A DNA stretch of 64,000 nucleotides, from the NCBI RefSeq assembly GCF_003987565.1, contig NZ_NGJY01000002.1, forward strand, positions 124,001-188,000. The letters are read 5' to 3'. A program made the position numbers and the translations under genes. Below, piece after piece: positions 17,375 to 26,253 of the stretch; position 1 is the stretch's first letter; every line of letters begins with the position of its first letter. The notes under the pieces were generated by a model, which saw nothing but the letters and a program-made list of their open reading frames with translations, did not search any database and was not told the DNA's origin. This DNA comes from Vagococcus fessus (GTDB lineage Bacteria > Bacillota > Bacilli > Lactobacillales > Vagococcaceae).

Positions 17375-17797
17375 ATGTTGAAAAAGAAAACTCTATTTTT
17401 AACTCTCGCAAGTGTCGTAACACTTAGTTCAAGTTTCTATATTAACGCTCTCGCAACTAACGATAATATCTCATTTAATTTTCGTGTCCCTTCCTATCAA
17501 AGTAATGGTCATGAAGCAACTGGACAATACAGACAAACAACCCACACGGATAATCAATGGAAGGTCAAACTTCTTAAAAGTGGTGAAGGAAAAGGAACTG
17601 TCACTAGATTTTGGTTAGAAAATAAAAATGACACTAATGTAAGTAAAACAGTAGATGCTAAACAAGGTTCCGGTCCCTATTACAAGGATGCTTATAAATC
17701 AGCCAGTCAAATTAATGTTTGGCTAACTGCAGAAAACAATAATTTTAACGGGGATAGCTATAACGTTTCTGGGAATTGGGATGAAGAAACTTGGTAG
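17375..17797 (+). CDS. Small secreted protein, DUF2712-like
   Basis: 140-residue exported protein. A signal peptide (residues 1-27, basic start MLKKK, hydrophobic core, cleavage predicted after ALA at 25-27) leaves a mature product of about 113 residues with no cysteine, rich in Asn, Thr, Lys and aromatic residues, ending NVSGNWDEETW. The pattern GQYRQTTHTDNQWKVKL ... LTAENNNFNGDSYNVSG recalls the DUF2712 family of unknown function; that is from memory. ATG 17375 is used because AAAGGAGG lies 8 bases upstream (a GTG at 17366 is too near the RBS). Last gene of the ABC operon; it is either the cargo, or a ligand or partner of the transporter. Confidence 0.75.
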   Translation: MLKKKTLFLTLASVVTLSSSFYINALATNDNISFNFRVPSYQSNGHEATGQYRQTTHTDNQWKVKLLKSGEGKGTVTRFWLENKNDTNVSKTVDAKQGSGPYYKDAYKSASQINVWLTAENNNFNGDSYNVSGNWDEETW

Positions 17798-17804
17798 CAA
17801 CATA

Positions 17805-17834
17805 AAAAGACATGCCATCTCTGGCATGTCTTTT
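17805..17834. terminator. Bidirectional terminator
   Basis: Perfect 13-base inverted repeat aaaagacatgcca / tggcatgtctttt with loop tctc, between the secreted-protein gene and the convergent clpB gene. Confidence 0.93.
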
Positions 17835-17858
17835 CCTTTACCTCTGTACCCTTTCCTA

Positions 17859-20465
17859 CTAGTCTTCCAAACTTTCAGTTTCGAAGTGTAGGCTGTCGTC
17901 TTTAAGTGTGACGATGACTTTTGTTTGTGGGCCAACTTTTCCTGCTACTATTTCTCTAGCAAGTGGTGTTTCCACTTCTTTGGTTAAGAAACGTTTAAGT
18001 GGACGAGCGCCGTAAATTGGGTCATAGGCTGACTCGGCTACCCAGCTTTTCGCTTCTTCTGATAATTCTAATTGAATATCTTGGTCTTCTAAGCGTTCGC
18101 TTAGGTGACGTGTCATCTTGTCGATGATTTGTTTTACATTGTCTAATGTTAATGGTGTGAATAAAATCGTATCATCGATACGGTTTAAGAATTCCGGTTT
18201 GAAGTGCATTTGTAATTGTGACATCACAGAATCCGTTGTTTCTTTCGGTAATGTTCCTTCAGGTGTAACGCCATCTAACATCGTTTGAGACCCAACGTTA
18301 CTTGTCATGATTAAAACAGTATTCTTGAAGTCTACCATACGACCTTTAGAGTCAGTCAAACGACCATCATCAAGCACTTGTAACAGAATGTTGAACACAT
18401 CTGGATGAGCTTTTTCAATCTCATCTAATAAGACGATTGTGTATGGACTACGACGTACGGCTTCTGTTAATTGACCGCCCTCTTCGTAGCCGACATATCC
18501 TGGAGGAGCTCCGACTAAACGAGACACTGAATGTTTTTCCATGTACTCACTCATATCGATTCTGACCATGTGCTCTTCTGAATCGAATAAATCTTCTGCT
18601 AAAGCTTTCGCTAATTCAGTCTTACCGACCCCTGTAGGCCCTAAGAATAGGAATGACCCTAGTGGACGATTTGGATCTTGAAGTCCCGCACGTGAGCGGA
18701 TAACCGCATCTGATACTGCATCTACTGCTTCGTCTTGTCCGATAACACGTTTATGTAAGGTTTCATTTAGACGTAAGATTTTTTCACGTTCGCCTTCGAC
18801 TAATTTCGTCACAGGAATACCTGTTAAACGTCCAACTACTACTGAAATTTCATTGTCCGTTACGGCTTCTTGGACTAAACGATTATCTGACTCTGCTTCA
18901 TTTTTAGCTTCTAAGTCTTTCAACTCTTGTTCTAATTTTGGAATTGTACCATGACGTAAGACAGCCGCTTGTTCTAAATCATAATTACTTTCTGCTTCTT
19001 CTAACTCATGGCGTGCTTTATCAATCTCACTGCGTTTCGCACTTAGCAAGTTCACTTCTGCTTTTTCAGTTTCCCAACGCATTTTCATTAGGTTAGCTTC
19101 TTCACGTAATTCAGCTAATTCTTCTTGAAGTATATCTAGACGTTTTTTACTTGCATCGTCTTCTTCTTTTTTAAGAGCCGCTTCTTCAATTTCTAATTGC
19201 ATCAAACGACGTGTCACTTGGTCTAATTCCGTTGGCATTGAGTTCATTTCCACACGGATGGTCGCACACGCTTCATCGACTAAGTCAATCGCTTTATCCG
19301 GTAAATAACGGTCTGTTATATAACGGTTTGATAACGTTGCAGCTGCCACTAAGGCATTATCATGAATGTTAACTCCGTGATGGATTTCAAAACGTTCTTT
19401 CAACCCACGTAAAATACTAATCGTATCTTCTACTGTTGGTTCTTTAACTAAAACACGTTGGAAACGACGTTCTAAAGCTTTATCTTGTTCCATGTATTCA
19501 CGGTACTCATCTAACGTTGTCGCTCCAATACAGTGCAACTCACCACGAGCTAACATTGGTTTCAGCAAGTTCCCAGCATCCATACTGCCTTCAGTCTTAC
19601 CTGCTCCAACAATCGTATGAATTTCGTCAATGAATAAGATGATTTGACCTTCGCTTTTCTTCACTTCTTTTAAGACAGCTTTTAGTCGTTCTTCGAATTC
19701 ACCACGGAATTTCGCTCCGGCAATTAACGCTCCCATATCTAACGAGAAGATTGTTTTGTCTTTTAAGTTTTCAGGGACGTCTTTACGGACGATACGTTGG
19801 GCTAATCCTTCGATAATCGCTGTTTTACCAACACCAGGTTCCCCGATTAACACTGGGTTATTCTTTGTTTTACGAGACAAGATACGAATGACATCACGAA
19901 TCTCATCGTCACGTCCGATAATCGGGTCTTGTTTCCCGCTTTTTACTAATTTGTTTAAATCAGTGCCGTATTTTTCTAATGCTTCATATTGTTCTTCTTG
20001 ATTTTGTGATGTCACACGTTCTCCCCCTCTTAAGTCTTCCACTGCTTGACGTAAGTCTTTTTTCTTAATTCCTCTGTCGGTTAAGAATTTTGCTAGTGGA
20101 TGATTTTTTAATTCCATCAAAGCAAGCAAGATGACTTCTGTTGCTAGATACTCATCTCCAAAGCTCTCTCTGATTTTATCTGCTTCTTGCAATAAATTAA
20201 ATAAATTTTGGCTCAAGCCTTGTCCGTACTGAACATTGCTGCCTTCTACTACTGATTTACTATCTAAGTCACGGTCAACTGCTGCTACAAATTCGTTTAC
20301 CGGTACGCCGGCATCTGCATAGAATTTATACGCAAAATGATCCGGTTGTAAAAAGATTTTCCATAAGTGACAAATATCAATCTCTTGATGACGTCTTGTC
20401 ATCGCCACTTGTTGGGCTGCTGCTATGGCTTCTTGCATGGTTGTTGTCATTTTTTCTATATTCAT
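17859..20465 (-). CDS. clpB: ATP-dependent chaperone ClpB
   Basis: Hexameric AAA+ disaggregase, 868 residues, that rescues aggregated proteins with DnaK. Order: N-domain (1-145), first AAA module with Walker A GEPGVGKT at 208-215 and Walker [10 protein letters not shown], the long coiled-coil middle domain (about 405-525) that distinguishes ClpB from ClpC, then the second AAA module with GPTGVGKT near 605 and the arginine-finger/sensor region ending [12 protein letters not shown] 20465 is chosen because AAGGAGG is 8 bases upstream; the open frame extends further but into the promoter. Regulated by CtsR, from the boxes upstream. Confidence 0.97.
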   Translation of the reverse strand: MNIEKMTTTMQEAIAAAQQVAMTRRHQEIDICHLWKIFLQPDHFAYKFYADAGVPVNEFVAAVDRDLDSKSVVEGSNVQYGQGLSQNLFNLLQEADKIRESFGDEYLATEVILLALMELKNHPLAKFLTDRGIKKKDLRQAVEDLRGGERVTSQNQEEQYEALEKYGTDLNKLVKSGKQDPIIGRDDEIRDVIRILSRKTKNNPVLIGEPGVGKTAIIEGLAQRIVRKDVPENLKDKTIFSLDMGALIAGAKFRGEFEERLKAVLKEVKKSEGQIILFIDEIHTIVGAGKTEGSMDAGNLLKPMLARGELHCIGATTLDEYREYMEQDKALERRFQRVLVKEPTVEDTISILRGLKERFEIHHGVNIHDNALVAAATLSNRYITDRYLPDKAIDLVDEACATIRVEMNSMPTELDQVTRRLMQLEIEEAALKKEEDDASKKRLDILQEELAELREEANLMKMRWETEKAEVNLLSAKRSEIDKARHELEEAESNYDLEQAAVLRHGTIPKLEQELKDLEAKNEAESDNRLVQEAVTDNEISVVVGRLTGIPVTKLVEGEREKILRLNETLHKRVIGQDEAVDAVSDAVIRSRAGLQDPNRPLGSFLFLGPTGVGKTELAKALAEDLFDSEEHMVRIDMSEYMEKHSVSRLVGAPPGYVGYEEGGQLTEAVRRSPYTIVLLDEIEKAHPDVFNILLQVLDDGRLTDSKGRMVDFKNTVLIMTSNVGSQTMLDGVTPEGTLPKETTDSVMSQLQMHFKPEFLNRIDDTILFTPLTLDNVKQIIDKMTRHLSERLEDQDIQLELSEEAKSWVAESAYDPIYGARPLKRFLTKEVETPLAREIVAGKVGPQTKVIVTLKDDSLHFETESLED

Positions 20466-20493
20466 AAGCATTGCCTCCTTAACTTTATACCTT

Positions 20494-20557
20494 ATTATAT
20501 CAACAAGGTCAGTAAAGGTCAAAGAATAACACTTCGTTTCATTGACCTTTATTGACT
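20494..20557 (-). promoter_or_regulatory. clpB promoter with two CtsR operators
   Basis: Leftward promoter TTGACC (20517-20522), 17 bases, TATAAT (20494-20499). CtsR heptad repeats: GGTCAGT AAA GGTCAAA on the plus strand at 20507-20523, overlapping the -35, and AGTCAAT AAA GGTCAAT on the minus strand at 20541-20557. Both fit the RGTCAAA-N3-RGTCAAA consensus and predict heat-shock derepression. Confidence 0.9.
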
Positions 20558-20694
20558 ATAAGTATAACGATTTATAAGTCAGTATACATCAGACTTTAGT
20601 CCAATATTTTTTAGTATATCTAGGTTTAGTTTATAAGAAATAGAGGCTAAATGGCAAATGATAAGAAGAGGATTAATGAATGACGGAAAATAAA

Positions 20695-20718
20695 AAAACT
20701 TACCTAACGTAAGCTTTT
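20695..20718 (-). terminator. Weak terminator of the YxeA-like gene
   Basis: Minus strand: short stem CTTAC/GTAAG with a five-base loop followed by seven T, immediately after the stop codon. Confidence 0.5.
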
Positions 20719-21119
20719 CAATGTGTCATATATAGTTGGTAAGCAGACGGAATCTCATCCCATGATACGAATTCTATCTCTTTGACAAAGTCAGCTTTAT
20801 GACTGACCTTTGCATAGTTCTTATCATTAGGAGATTGTCCCCCCTTAAAGGTCAATTTTACTACTTGACCAAATTGATTGACCACTTCCACATCTTCATA
20901 CGGATCAGGAAATTGAGGAGCTGTTGTTTGGTTATTAAAAGATTTACCATGATTATATGTTACTGTCTTAGGTAATTTAGCATAACCTATTTCCAACTTA
21001 ACTAGCGGATTAAATTTTAAATAATGATCGTTCTCTCTATCTCCTATAAAAATAAAACCTGCTAGTCCAATTGCCACCAAACATACTAGTACTAACCCTC
21101 GTTTTAATGTATCACTCAT
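20718..21119 (-). CDS. YxeA-like (DUF1093) exported protein
   Basis: 133-residue protein with one N-terminal hydrophobic segment (about residues 8-26) that is a signal anchor or signal peptide without a lipobox, followed by an extracytoplasmic domain. The pattern FNPLVKLEIGYAKLP and the later VVNQFGQVVKLTFKGG ... ADFVKEIEFVSWDEIP resembles the YxeA family of small beta-rich OB-like proteins of unknown function. I use ATG 21119, eight bases after AAGGAG; a longer frame from GTG 21128 overlaps that site. Single gene, divergent from the next. Confidence 0.65.
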   Translation of the reverse strand: MSDTLKRGLVLVCLVAIGLAGFIFIGDRENDHYLKFNPLVKLEIGYAKLPKTVTYNHGKSFNNQTTAPQFPDPYEDVEVVNQFGQVVKLTFKGGQSPNDKNYAKVSHKADFVKEIEFVSWDEIPSAYQLYMTH

Positions 21120-21385
21120 AGACCTCACTCCTTATCGCTTTATATGAGGACACTATATCACTAGATGAGATAACACTGGTGTAACAATTAGATTAAATAA
21201 CACATCTAATTTTAAACATCCTCCCTTCTATTTGAAAATCACTCCAAGTTAGATACTTTTTTATACAATAACTACTCAACATACAAAATTAGAAATTTAC
21301 TTTTGTATAAAGACATTCTATTATGAGTAGACTGCTCACTACTGTGAAGTTTTGATAGTCTTACTCTTGTATAGAAAGGTCTTAT

Positions 21386-21859
21386 ATGAAATTATCATTA
21401 CGAAAAACACTTAAATTGCTCGGTTCTATTTTTATTTTACTGACTATTGGTTACCACTTTTCCTATTTTTATTTAAGCTATAGCTTCAACCGATTCACTT
21501 CCACTTTTGATACACCTTCAAACCACGAAACTTATTCAGCTATTGATTTAGATAATCACTACTACCTAGAAGCCCAAACTCCATCATATGGTACTCTTAC
21601 AGGCCAACTTAGTGTCGCCTCAATAGATGGAAGTTACAAACTTATCATTTGGCGGAAATTCCCTAAAGAAACAACCTTAACGCTCCAACAGTTTTCTAAA
21701 AAATACGACAAGCTTTTATCTCAACCACTCGAAATAAAAAGTGGCTCAGTAGATCTCGAATTCTCTAATTTATCTATCGGAAAACAAGAACAGATAATTG
21801 ATATGGAACGAGAAGCTAAGAACATTTTTGGAACCAATGTCCTTGAAAATACGCTATAA
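21386..21859 (+). CDS. Hypothetical membrane-anchored protein
   Basis: 157 residues. One hydrophobic segment near residues 10-32 (LLGSIFILLTIGYHFSYFYL) followed by a soluble, probably extracytoplasmic region of about 120 residues without cysteines. I do not recognise a family. RBS AGAAAGG is 6 bases upstream of the ATG. The 257-bp gap before it is AT-rich and holds an imperfect inverted repeat (ctactca ... tgagtag enclosing atacaaaa ... ttttgtat). Confidence 0.55.
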   Translation: MKLSLRKTLKLLGSIFILLTIGYHFSYFYLSYSFNRFTSTFDTPSNHETYSAIDLDNHYYLEAQTPSYGTLTGQLSVASIDGSYKLIIWRKFPKETTLTLQQFSKKYDKLLSQPLEIKSGSVDLEFSNLSIGKQEQIIDMEREAKNIFGTNVLENTL

Positions 21860-21969
21860 TAAATACTTTTTTTTAGACGACTTCAACTAATAAACAAATG
21901 ATATTTTTTATCTGATATAAATATAAAATAACAGTTTCAAAACTAAACGATACACTCGTTAGAAAGAAA

Positions 21970-22323
21970 GTGATTCCTATTTTGCGCTATCAAAGCATAC
22001 TAAAACTACTGTTACTCAGTTCAGCTATTTGTTTACTAGCTTCTGTATTTAACTCATTTTATTATTCTTATGCCGCTCAGGTGCCATTAAAAATTGAACT
22101 CCTATTATTAATTCTAAATTTTATTTTTTTAACTGTACTTGCATTAACATCACTAGCTTCAATCTTTTCCTATCTTAATTACTATTATATTATCGGTGGC
22201 TTTATATTAATTGGTTCATTTTTATTCTATTTTACTAGTCCACTCTTCTTACTCTTTTTTATTATAGAATCTGTTATCACGATACTCCACCTTCAATTGG
22301 CAAAAGACCAATACGGAACCTAA
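21970..22323 (+). CDS. Hypothetical integral membrane protein
   Basis: About 113-117 residues, nearly all hydrophobic with four predicted transmembrane segments and a short polar tail (AKDQYGT). Family not recognised. The start is uncertain: GTG 21970 opens the frame, but TTG 21982 has a better-spaced GAAAGTGAT site upstream. Probably cotranscribed with the preceding hypothetical (110-bp gap) and ended by a strong hairpin. Confidence 0.5.
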   Translation: MIPILRYQSILKLLLLSSAICLLASVFNSFYYSYAAQVPLKIELLLLILNFIFLTVLALTSLASIFSYLNYYYIIGGFILIGSFLFYFTSPLFLLFFIIESVITILHLQLAKDQYGT

Positions 22324-22337
22324 CAAATAAAATAGTA

Positions 22338-22378
22338 AAAAAGCATGACCTGTTAATGATTAACAGGTCATGCTTTTT
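22338..22378. terminator. Strong rho-independent terminator
   Basis: Perfect 18-base inverted repeat aaaaagcatgacctgtta / taacaggtcatgcttttt, loop atgat, T-tract on the plus strand. Confidence 0.93.
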
Positions 22379-22452
22379 AGTATCTAATATCTTTTAAAAT
22401 CAAAACAACCACTCTCACAGCTTATACACGGACTTTTTCTGACTGATTATCG

Positions 22453-22511
22453 GTAATTGTAGAAAGCTACTTTAATCCAAATAAATGATTTAAGTAGCTT
22501 TCTACAATTAC
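22453..22511. repeat. Long inverted repeat A in intergenic region
   Basis: gtaattgtagaaagctact (22453-22471) pairs perfectly with agtagctttctacaattac (22493-22511), 19 bases, with five more pairs after a single mismatch. No U-tract follows it, so it is not a simple terminator. Confidence 0.85.
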
Positions 22512-22550
22512 TCAAATCAAACCATCAGAAAAAACACCTTATCTACGCGC

Positions 22551-22646
22551 AAAAAAATCTACTCCTTCGGTAACTTCGAAATAGGTTGAATTAGTATTTC
22601 AAATTCATCCTATTTCTCCAGTTACTTGGAGCAGATCGATTTTTTT
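22551..22646. repeat. Long imperfect inverted repeat B in intergenic region
   Basis: Three stacked helices: atctactcc/ggagcagat (one mismatch), gtaact/agttac, and gaaataggttgaatt/aattcatcctatttc (one mismatch), flanked by A7 on the left and T7 on the right. It could terminate the leftward gene at 22653-23108 or fold as a structured RNA. This and repeat A account for the roughly 330-base gene-free stretch 22324-22652; I see no gene in it. Confidence 0.75.
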
Positions 22647-22652
22647 ACAGCT

Positions 22653-23108
22653 TTAATTAAAGCCTTCGTCCATTAGGTAGGCTTCGGCTTGTTCTTTTGT
22701 TTTGAATACTGCTTCGATGCCTCCGCTTTGCATCACTACTACCCACATGTAGTTTTGGTAGCGTAGGTACAGGCGATCGTCGTGTGCGTCTGACCATTCT
22801 TCTTCGTAGCCTTCTGCATAGCCATCTTCTGTTAGGTTTAGGAATTCTATTGCATTTCTAACATACTCGATTAATTCTTCACGGTTCAGTTCGATAACTG
22901 ATACATAGCCGTCTTTTGTTTTTTCTGGTGCTAAGTAGCCAGCGTATACAAAAGCATTTCCACTTTTAGGGTGTAAAAATTTTACGACTGTTGTTTTTGG
23001 AACGGCACTACCTTCATAATGGTAGTTTAAACGATTCATTGATACGGGTTGGCATGTTAGCTCTTCAAACTCGTCAAAGATCGCTTTTTTTTCTTCAAAT
23101 GATAACAT
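22653..23108 (-). CDS. Conserved hypothetical protein
   Basis: 151-residue acidic soluble protein without signal peptide or membrane segment. It begins MLSFEEKKAIFDEFEELTCQ and contains an aromatic central region (KSGNAFVYAGY), an acidic EGYAEGYEEEWSD-type stretch and the C-terminal FKTKEQAEAYL. I recall similar uncharacterised proteins in enterococci but know no function. I use ATG 23108, six bases after GAGG; an ATG four codons earlier lacks an RBS. It lies just downstream of the pepT terminator. Confidence 0.65.
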   Translation of the reverse strand: MLSFEEKKAIFDEFEELTCQPVSMNRLNYHYEGSAVPKTTVVKFLHPKSGNAFVYAGYLAPEKTKDGYVSVIELNREELIEYVRNAIEFLNLTEDGYAEGYEEEWSDAHDDRLYLRYQNYMWVVVMQSGGIEAVFKTKEQAEAYLMDEGFN

Positions 23109-23139
23109 TTGACACCTCATCTATTCTTTATCTTAATAA

Positions 23140-23171
23140 AAGAAAACTTCTCCTTACGAAGAAGTTTTCTT
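23140..23171 (-). terminator. pepT terminator
   Basis: Perfect 12-base inverted repeat aagaaaacttct / agaagttttctt with an eight-base loop, and TTATT following on the minus strand. Confidence 0.85.
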
Positions 23172-23183
23172 GATTAGTCAGTA

Positions 23184-24422
23184 TTATGCGTTTTTAGCGT
23201 TTAATTTAACGATTTCAACGATAACGTCTGTTGCTTTTTGCATTGTTTCAACAGAAACAAACTCAAAGCGTCCATGCATGTTTTCGCCACCAGCGAATAC
23301 GTTCGGTGTTGGGATACCCATGTATGAAATTTTAGAACCGTCAGTACCACCACGAACTGGTGCAGTGTTAGGAACGATATCTAAGTTTTCCATTGCTTCT
23401 TTAGCAAGGTCAATGATACTCATGTCTTTAGCAATGATATCTGCCATGTTGTAGTATGAATCTGCAATTTCGATAACGAAACGTTCTTCGTCGAAACGGC
23501 TGTTCATTTCAGCAACTAGGTTTTTCATTACTTCTTTACGTGCTTCAAATTTTTCACGGTCATGGTCACGAATTAAGTATGACATTTCTGTTTTTTCTTC
23601 GTTTCCTTCGATGTGTTCTAAGTGGTAGAACCCTTCGTATCCTTCAGTATGTTCTGGTACTTCTTTAGCTGGTAATTTGCTGTCAAATTCCATTGCTAAT
23701 TTAATAGCGCTAATCATTGTATCTTTAGCAGTACCCGGGTGAACGTTTTTACCATGGATAGTGATTTCAGCAGAAGCTGCACTAAATGTTTCAAATTGTA
23801 ATTCGCCTAATGGGCCACCATCCATTGTGTAAGCGAAATCTACGCCAAATCCTTCAGCGTCAAAGTTGTTAGCACCTGTTCCGATTTCTTCATCTGGACC
23901 GAATGCTACTTTGATTGTACCGTGCTCGATATCTGGGTTAGCGATTAAAATTTCCATCGCTGTCATGATTTCAGCAATCCCTGATTTGTCATCTGCTCCT
24001 AAAAGAGTTGACCCATCAGTTGTGATAAGTGTTTGACCTTTGTAGTTTTTAAGGTTAGGGAAATCTTTCGTTGTTAATTTGTATTTACCATCAGCATCTA
24101 ATGCGATATCAGATTCACCGTCATAGTTTTCAACAAATTGAGGATTAACACCAACAGCGTTAAAATCAGCTGTATCCATGTGAGCGATAAAACCAATGCT
24201 ACGTACACCTTCTTTAGATGTGTTGCTTGGTAATTCAGCTGTTACGAAACCATTTTTTTCGTTGTAGCTAGCATTTGATAAGCCGATTTCTTTTAATTCA
24301 GCTAATAATGTTTGAGCAAAATCAACCTGTGTTTGAGTTGAAGGTACTGTAGTGCTAGTATCGTCAGAACGTGTTTCAGTTTTGACATAACGGATAAAAC
24401 GAGGTACTAAATTTTCATACAT
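23184..24422 (-). CDS. pepT: Peptidase T (tripeptide aminopeptidase)
   Basis: Zinc-dependent M20B aminopeptidase of 412 residues that removes the N-terminal residue of tripeptides in the cytoplasm. Motifs: [11 protein letters not shown] (metal His and catalytic Asp near residue 80), [13 protein letters not shown] (bridging Asp), [11 protein letters not shown] (catalytic Glu), and the distal [19 protein letters not shown] with the final metal His in [10 protein letters not shown]. Full-length. RBS AAGGAGA precedes the ATG at 24422. It lies 21 bp after the Nif3-family gene in the same direction. Confidence 0.96.
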   Translation of the reverse strand: MYENLVPRFIRYVKTETRSDDTSTTVPSTQTQVDFAQTLLAELKEIGLSNASYNEKNGFVTAELPSNTSKEGVRSIGFIAHMDTADFNAVGVNPQFVENYDGESDIALDADGKYKLTTKDFPNLKNYKGQTLITTDGSTLLGADDKSGIAEIMTAMEILIANPDIEHGTIKVAFGPDEEIGTGANNFDAEGFGVDFAYTMDGGPLGELQFETFSAASAEITIHGKNVHPGTAKDTMISAIKLAMEFDSKLPAKEVPEHTEGYEGFYHLEHIEGNEEKTEMSYLIRDHDREKFEARKEVMKNLVAEMNSRFDEERFVIEIADSYYNMADIIAKDMSIIDLAKEAMENLDIVPNTAPVRGGTDGSKISYMGIPTPNVFAGGENMHGRFEFVSVETMQKATDVIVEIVKLNAKNA

Positions 24423-24443
24423 AAGAAAAATCTCCTTTATAGT

Positions 24444-25484
24444 TTAATAATATTTAAATGGGTTTGTATCAGTAGATGACTCTACAAATTCAAGGTCCCA
24501 ATTATAAGCTTCTTTCCATTGTTCACATAGCTCACGTAAACGTGGTTGACATAAAACTTCAATATGATGACCTGGATCAATCACAGATAATCTTTCCTCT
24601 ATCATATCATGTCCTGTATGATAATACACATCTCCTGTTAAATAAACATCAGCTTTTTTGCTAACTGCATCTGGATAAAACTTCTCTCCACTACCGCCAC
24701 AAATCGCCACACGTTTTACCTTTTTATCAACAGAATCTGTCGTTAAGCGTAAACCATCTAAGTTAAAGGTTTGTTTCACTGTTTGTACAAACTCTTCCAG
24801 CGACACTTCCTCTTCTAATTCTCCAATACGACCAATTCCGAAGTCTGCAGTCGTTGACGGCATAGGCTCCCAAGCATAGTCCATTGGTTCTTTATTAAAT
24901 AGCTCTTTCAACTTCGTTTCTACAGTTTGTTTTGCAAATTCTAGAACTTTAAACGTTCCAACTACCAATTCGCCTTCCATCTCTTCCACGATTGTTGGGT
25001 AACAAGTGAAGTCTTGACTAATAGCTGCTTCGACTAATCTTAATTCTTCTTCATCTGTTGCCATTACACTTAATTCCCACTCTAGAATACTGTGTGTATG
25101 CGTTAAGTAAGTGGTATTTTTTATCCCTAATTCCTCACAGAACCAGTCATTTAAGCCATTGTCTACGATATCTAGATTCGTATGTGCTGCATAAACTGCG
25201 ATATCATGCTTGATAATCTCAGTGTACATTTTAGTTTGCGGATTATCCGGCACTAAACGTTTTACTGATCTGAAAATCGGTGGATGCTTCGCCACAATTA
25301 AATCTACGTTATTTTCAATCGCTTCTTTGATCGTATCCGGACGAACATCTAGAGTTAGCATGACCTTGTTAATCTCTTGATCCATCGAACCAAAATGTAG
25401 CCCTACCGGATCTCCCGCCTCTGCTAATTCCTGAGGACAATATGTTTCAAACTGTTTGATAAAGTCTTTTAATAGTAATCCCAT
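24444..25484 (-). CDS. Nif3-like dinuclear metal centre hexameric protein
   Basis: 346-residue protein of the NIF3/YqfO family (in some species described as a GTP cyclohydrolase I type 2-like fold), which forms a toroidal hexamer with two metals per subunit. Metal-site motifs are seen at VAKHPPIFRS (about residue 65), AAHTNLDIVDNG (about 100) and the C-terminal GHHIEVLCQP. A central inserted PII-like domain occupies about residues 130-230. Function is unresolved in the family. The start codon overlaps the stop of trmK by one base (TAATG), so translation is coupled. Confidence 0.9.
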   Translation of the reverse strand: MGLLLKDFIKQFETYCPQELAEAGDPVGLHFGSMDQEINKVMLTLDVRPDTIKEAIENNVDLIVAKHPPIFRSVKRLVPDNPQTKMYTEIIKHDIAVYAAHTNLDIVDNGLNDWFCEELGIKNTTYLTHTHSILEWELSVMATDEEELRLVEAAISQDFTCYPTIVEEMEGELVVGTFKVLEFAKQTVETKLKELFNKEPMDYAWEPMPSTTADFGIGRIGELEEEVSLEEFVQTVKQTFNLDGLRLTTDSVDKKVKRVAICGGSGEKFYPDAVSKKADVYLTGDVYYHTGHDMIEERLSVIDPGHHIEVLCQPRLRELCEQWKEAYNWDLEFVESSTDTNPFKYY

Positions 25485-26182
25485 TAGATCAACTCCTCAA
25501 TCCATGTTTTTAATTGTGTCATTTTTTCAATCTTAGCGCTTTGGTCACCCTTGGCTGCTTTTAATTGTTTTAAAACATACTCTTTTTGTTCCAATTCATC
25601 TGCCCATTTTGCTTTGAAAACAGACGTTTGATTAGAAAGTAAGAAGGGGCCAAACTGTAATTCTTTTTCAGTATAAGTCGGGGCTTCTGATGCTTTTTCA
25701 GCCACGATAACTTCGTAAAACTTACCATCTTCTTCTAAAATATCTTCAGCAATAATCTTATAAGAGTGGTCTTGTAACCATAAACGAAGCGTTCTTTCAC
25801 CAATATTGGGTTGTAAAATAAGACGTTCCTTACCTGATAAAATCTCTTTTTCATAGCCTCGATCTAAAATCTCACTAATTAAAGAACCACCCATACCAGC
25901 AATCGTAACAGCTGTGACGTTATCTTCTGGTTTTACTGCTTCAAGTCCATTGGCTAAACGAACTGTAATTTGATCTTCTAGTCCAAGACTTTTAACCAAA
26001 TGACAAGCAGACTCATAAGGGCCTTTTACAACTTCTCCTGCTACAGCAGTTGTTATTTTATTATTCAATATTAACCATGCGGGTAAATAAGCATGATCCG
26101 ATCCGATATCTGCTACAATCGCACCACTTGGCACAAATTCACAGACTTTAGCTAGACGGTCTGATAGCTTTTTTTCATTCAT
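25484..26182 (-). CDS. trmK: tRNA (adenine(22)-N1)-methyltransferase TrmK
   Basis: 232-residue SAM-dependent Rossmann-fold methyltransferase that forms m1A22 in tRNA. Motif I is VADIGSDHAYLPAWLI near residue 23, and the conserved TIAGMGGSLISEIL region forms the catalytic and SAM pocket; a C-terminal coiled coil follows (EQKEYVLKQLKAAKG). The neighbour is the Nif3-family gene, the standard pairing downstream of rpoD in Firmicutes. A TATAAT lies upstream within a hairpin at about 26208-26251. Confidence 0.93.
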   Translation of the reverse strand: MNEKKLSDRLAKVCEFVPSGAIVADIGSDHAYLPAWLILNNKITTAVAGEVVKGPYESACHLVKSLGLEDQITVRLANGLEAVKPEDNVTAVTIAGMGGSLISEILDRGYEKEILSGKERLILQPNIGERTLRLWLQDHSYKIIAEDILEEDGKFYEVIVAEKASEAPTYTEKELQFGPFLLSNQTSVFKAKWADELEQKEYVLKQLKAAKGDQSAKIEKMTQLKTWIEELI

Positions 26183-26253
26183 TTTTTCACAACACCTTTT
26201 GTTTATTTACCGCTTCATTATAACACTTAACGCCCTACAAGAGGGCGTTAATC

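Noticed and set aside
14494-17797. Lantibiotic or lactococcin 972 cluster
   Set aside because: No modification enzyme, no double-glycine leader and no cysteine in the small protein; similarity to lactococcin 972 is not convincing.
22380-22650. 6S RNA or another named RNA for the hairpin region
   Set aside because: The layout of two separate hairpins does not form the single long rod with central bubble expected for 6S RNA, and no known RNA motif was recognised.
26227-26251. Hairpin ttaacgccct / agggcgttaa as the lipoprotein terminator
   Set aside because: No U-tract follows on either strand, and it overlaps a TATAAT serving trmK; I left it unassigned.
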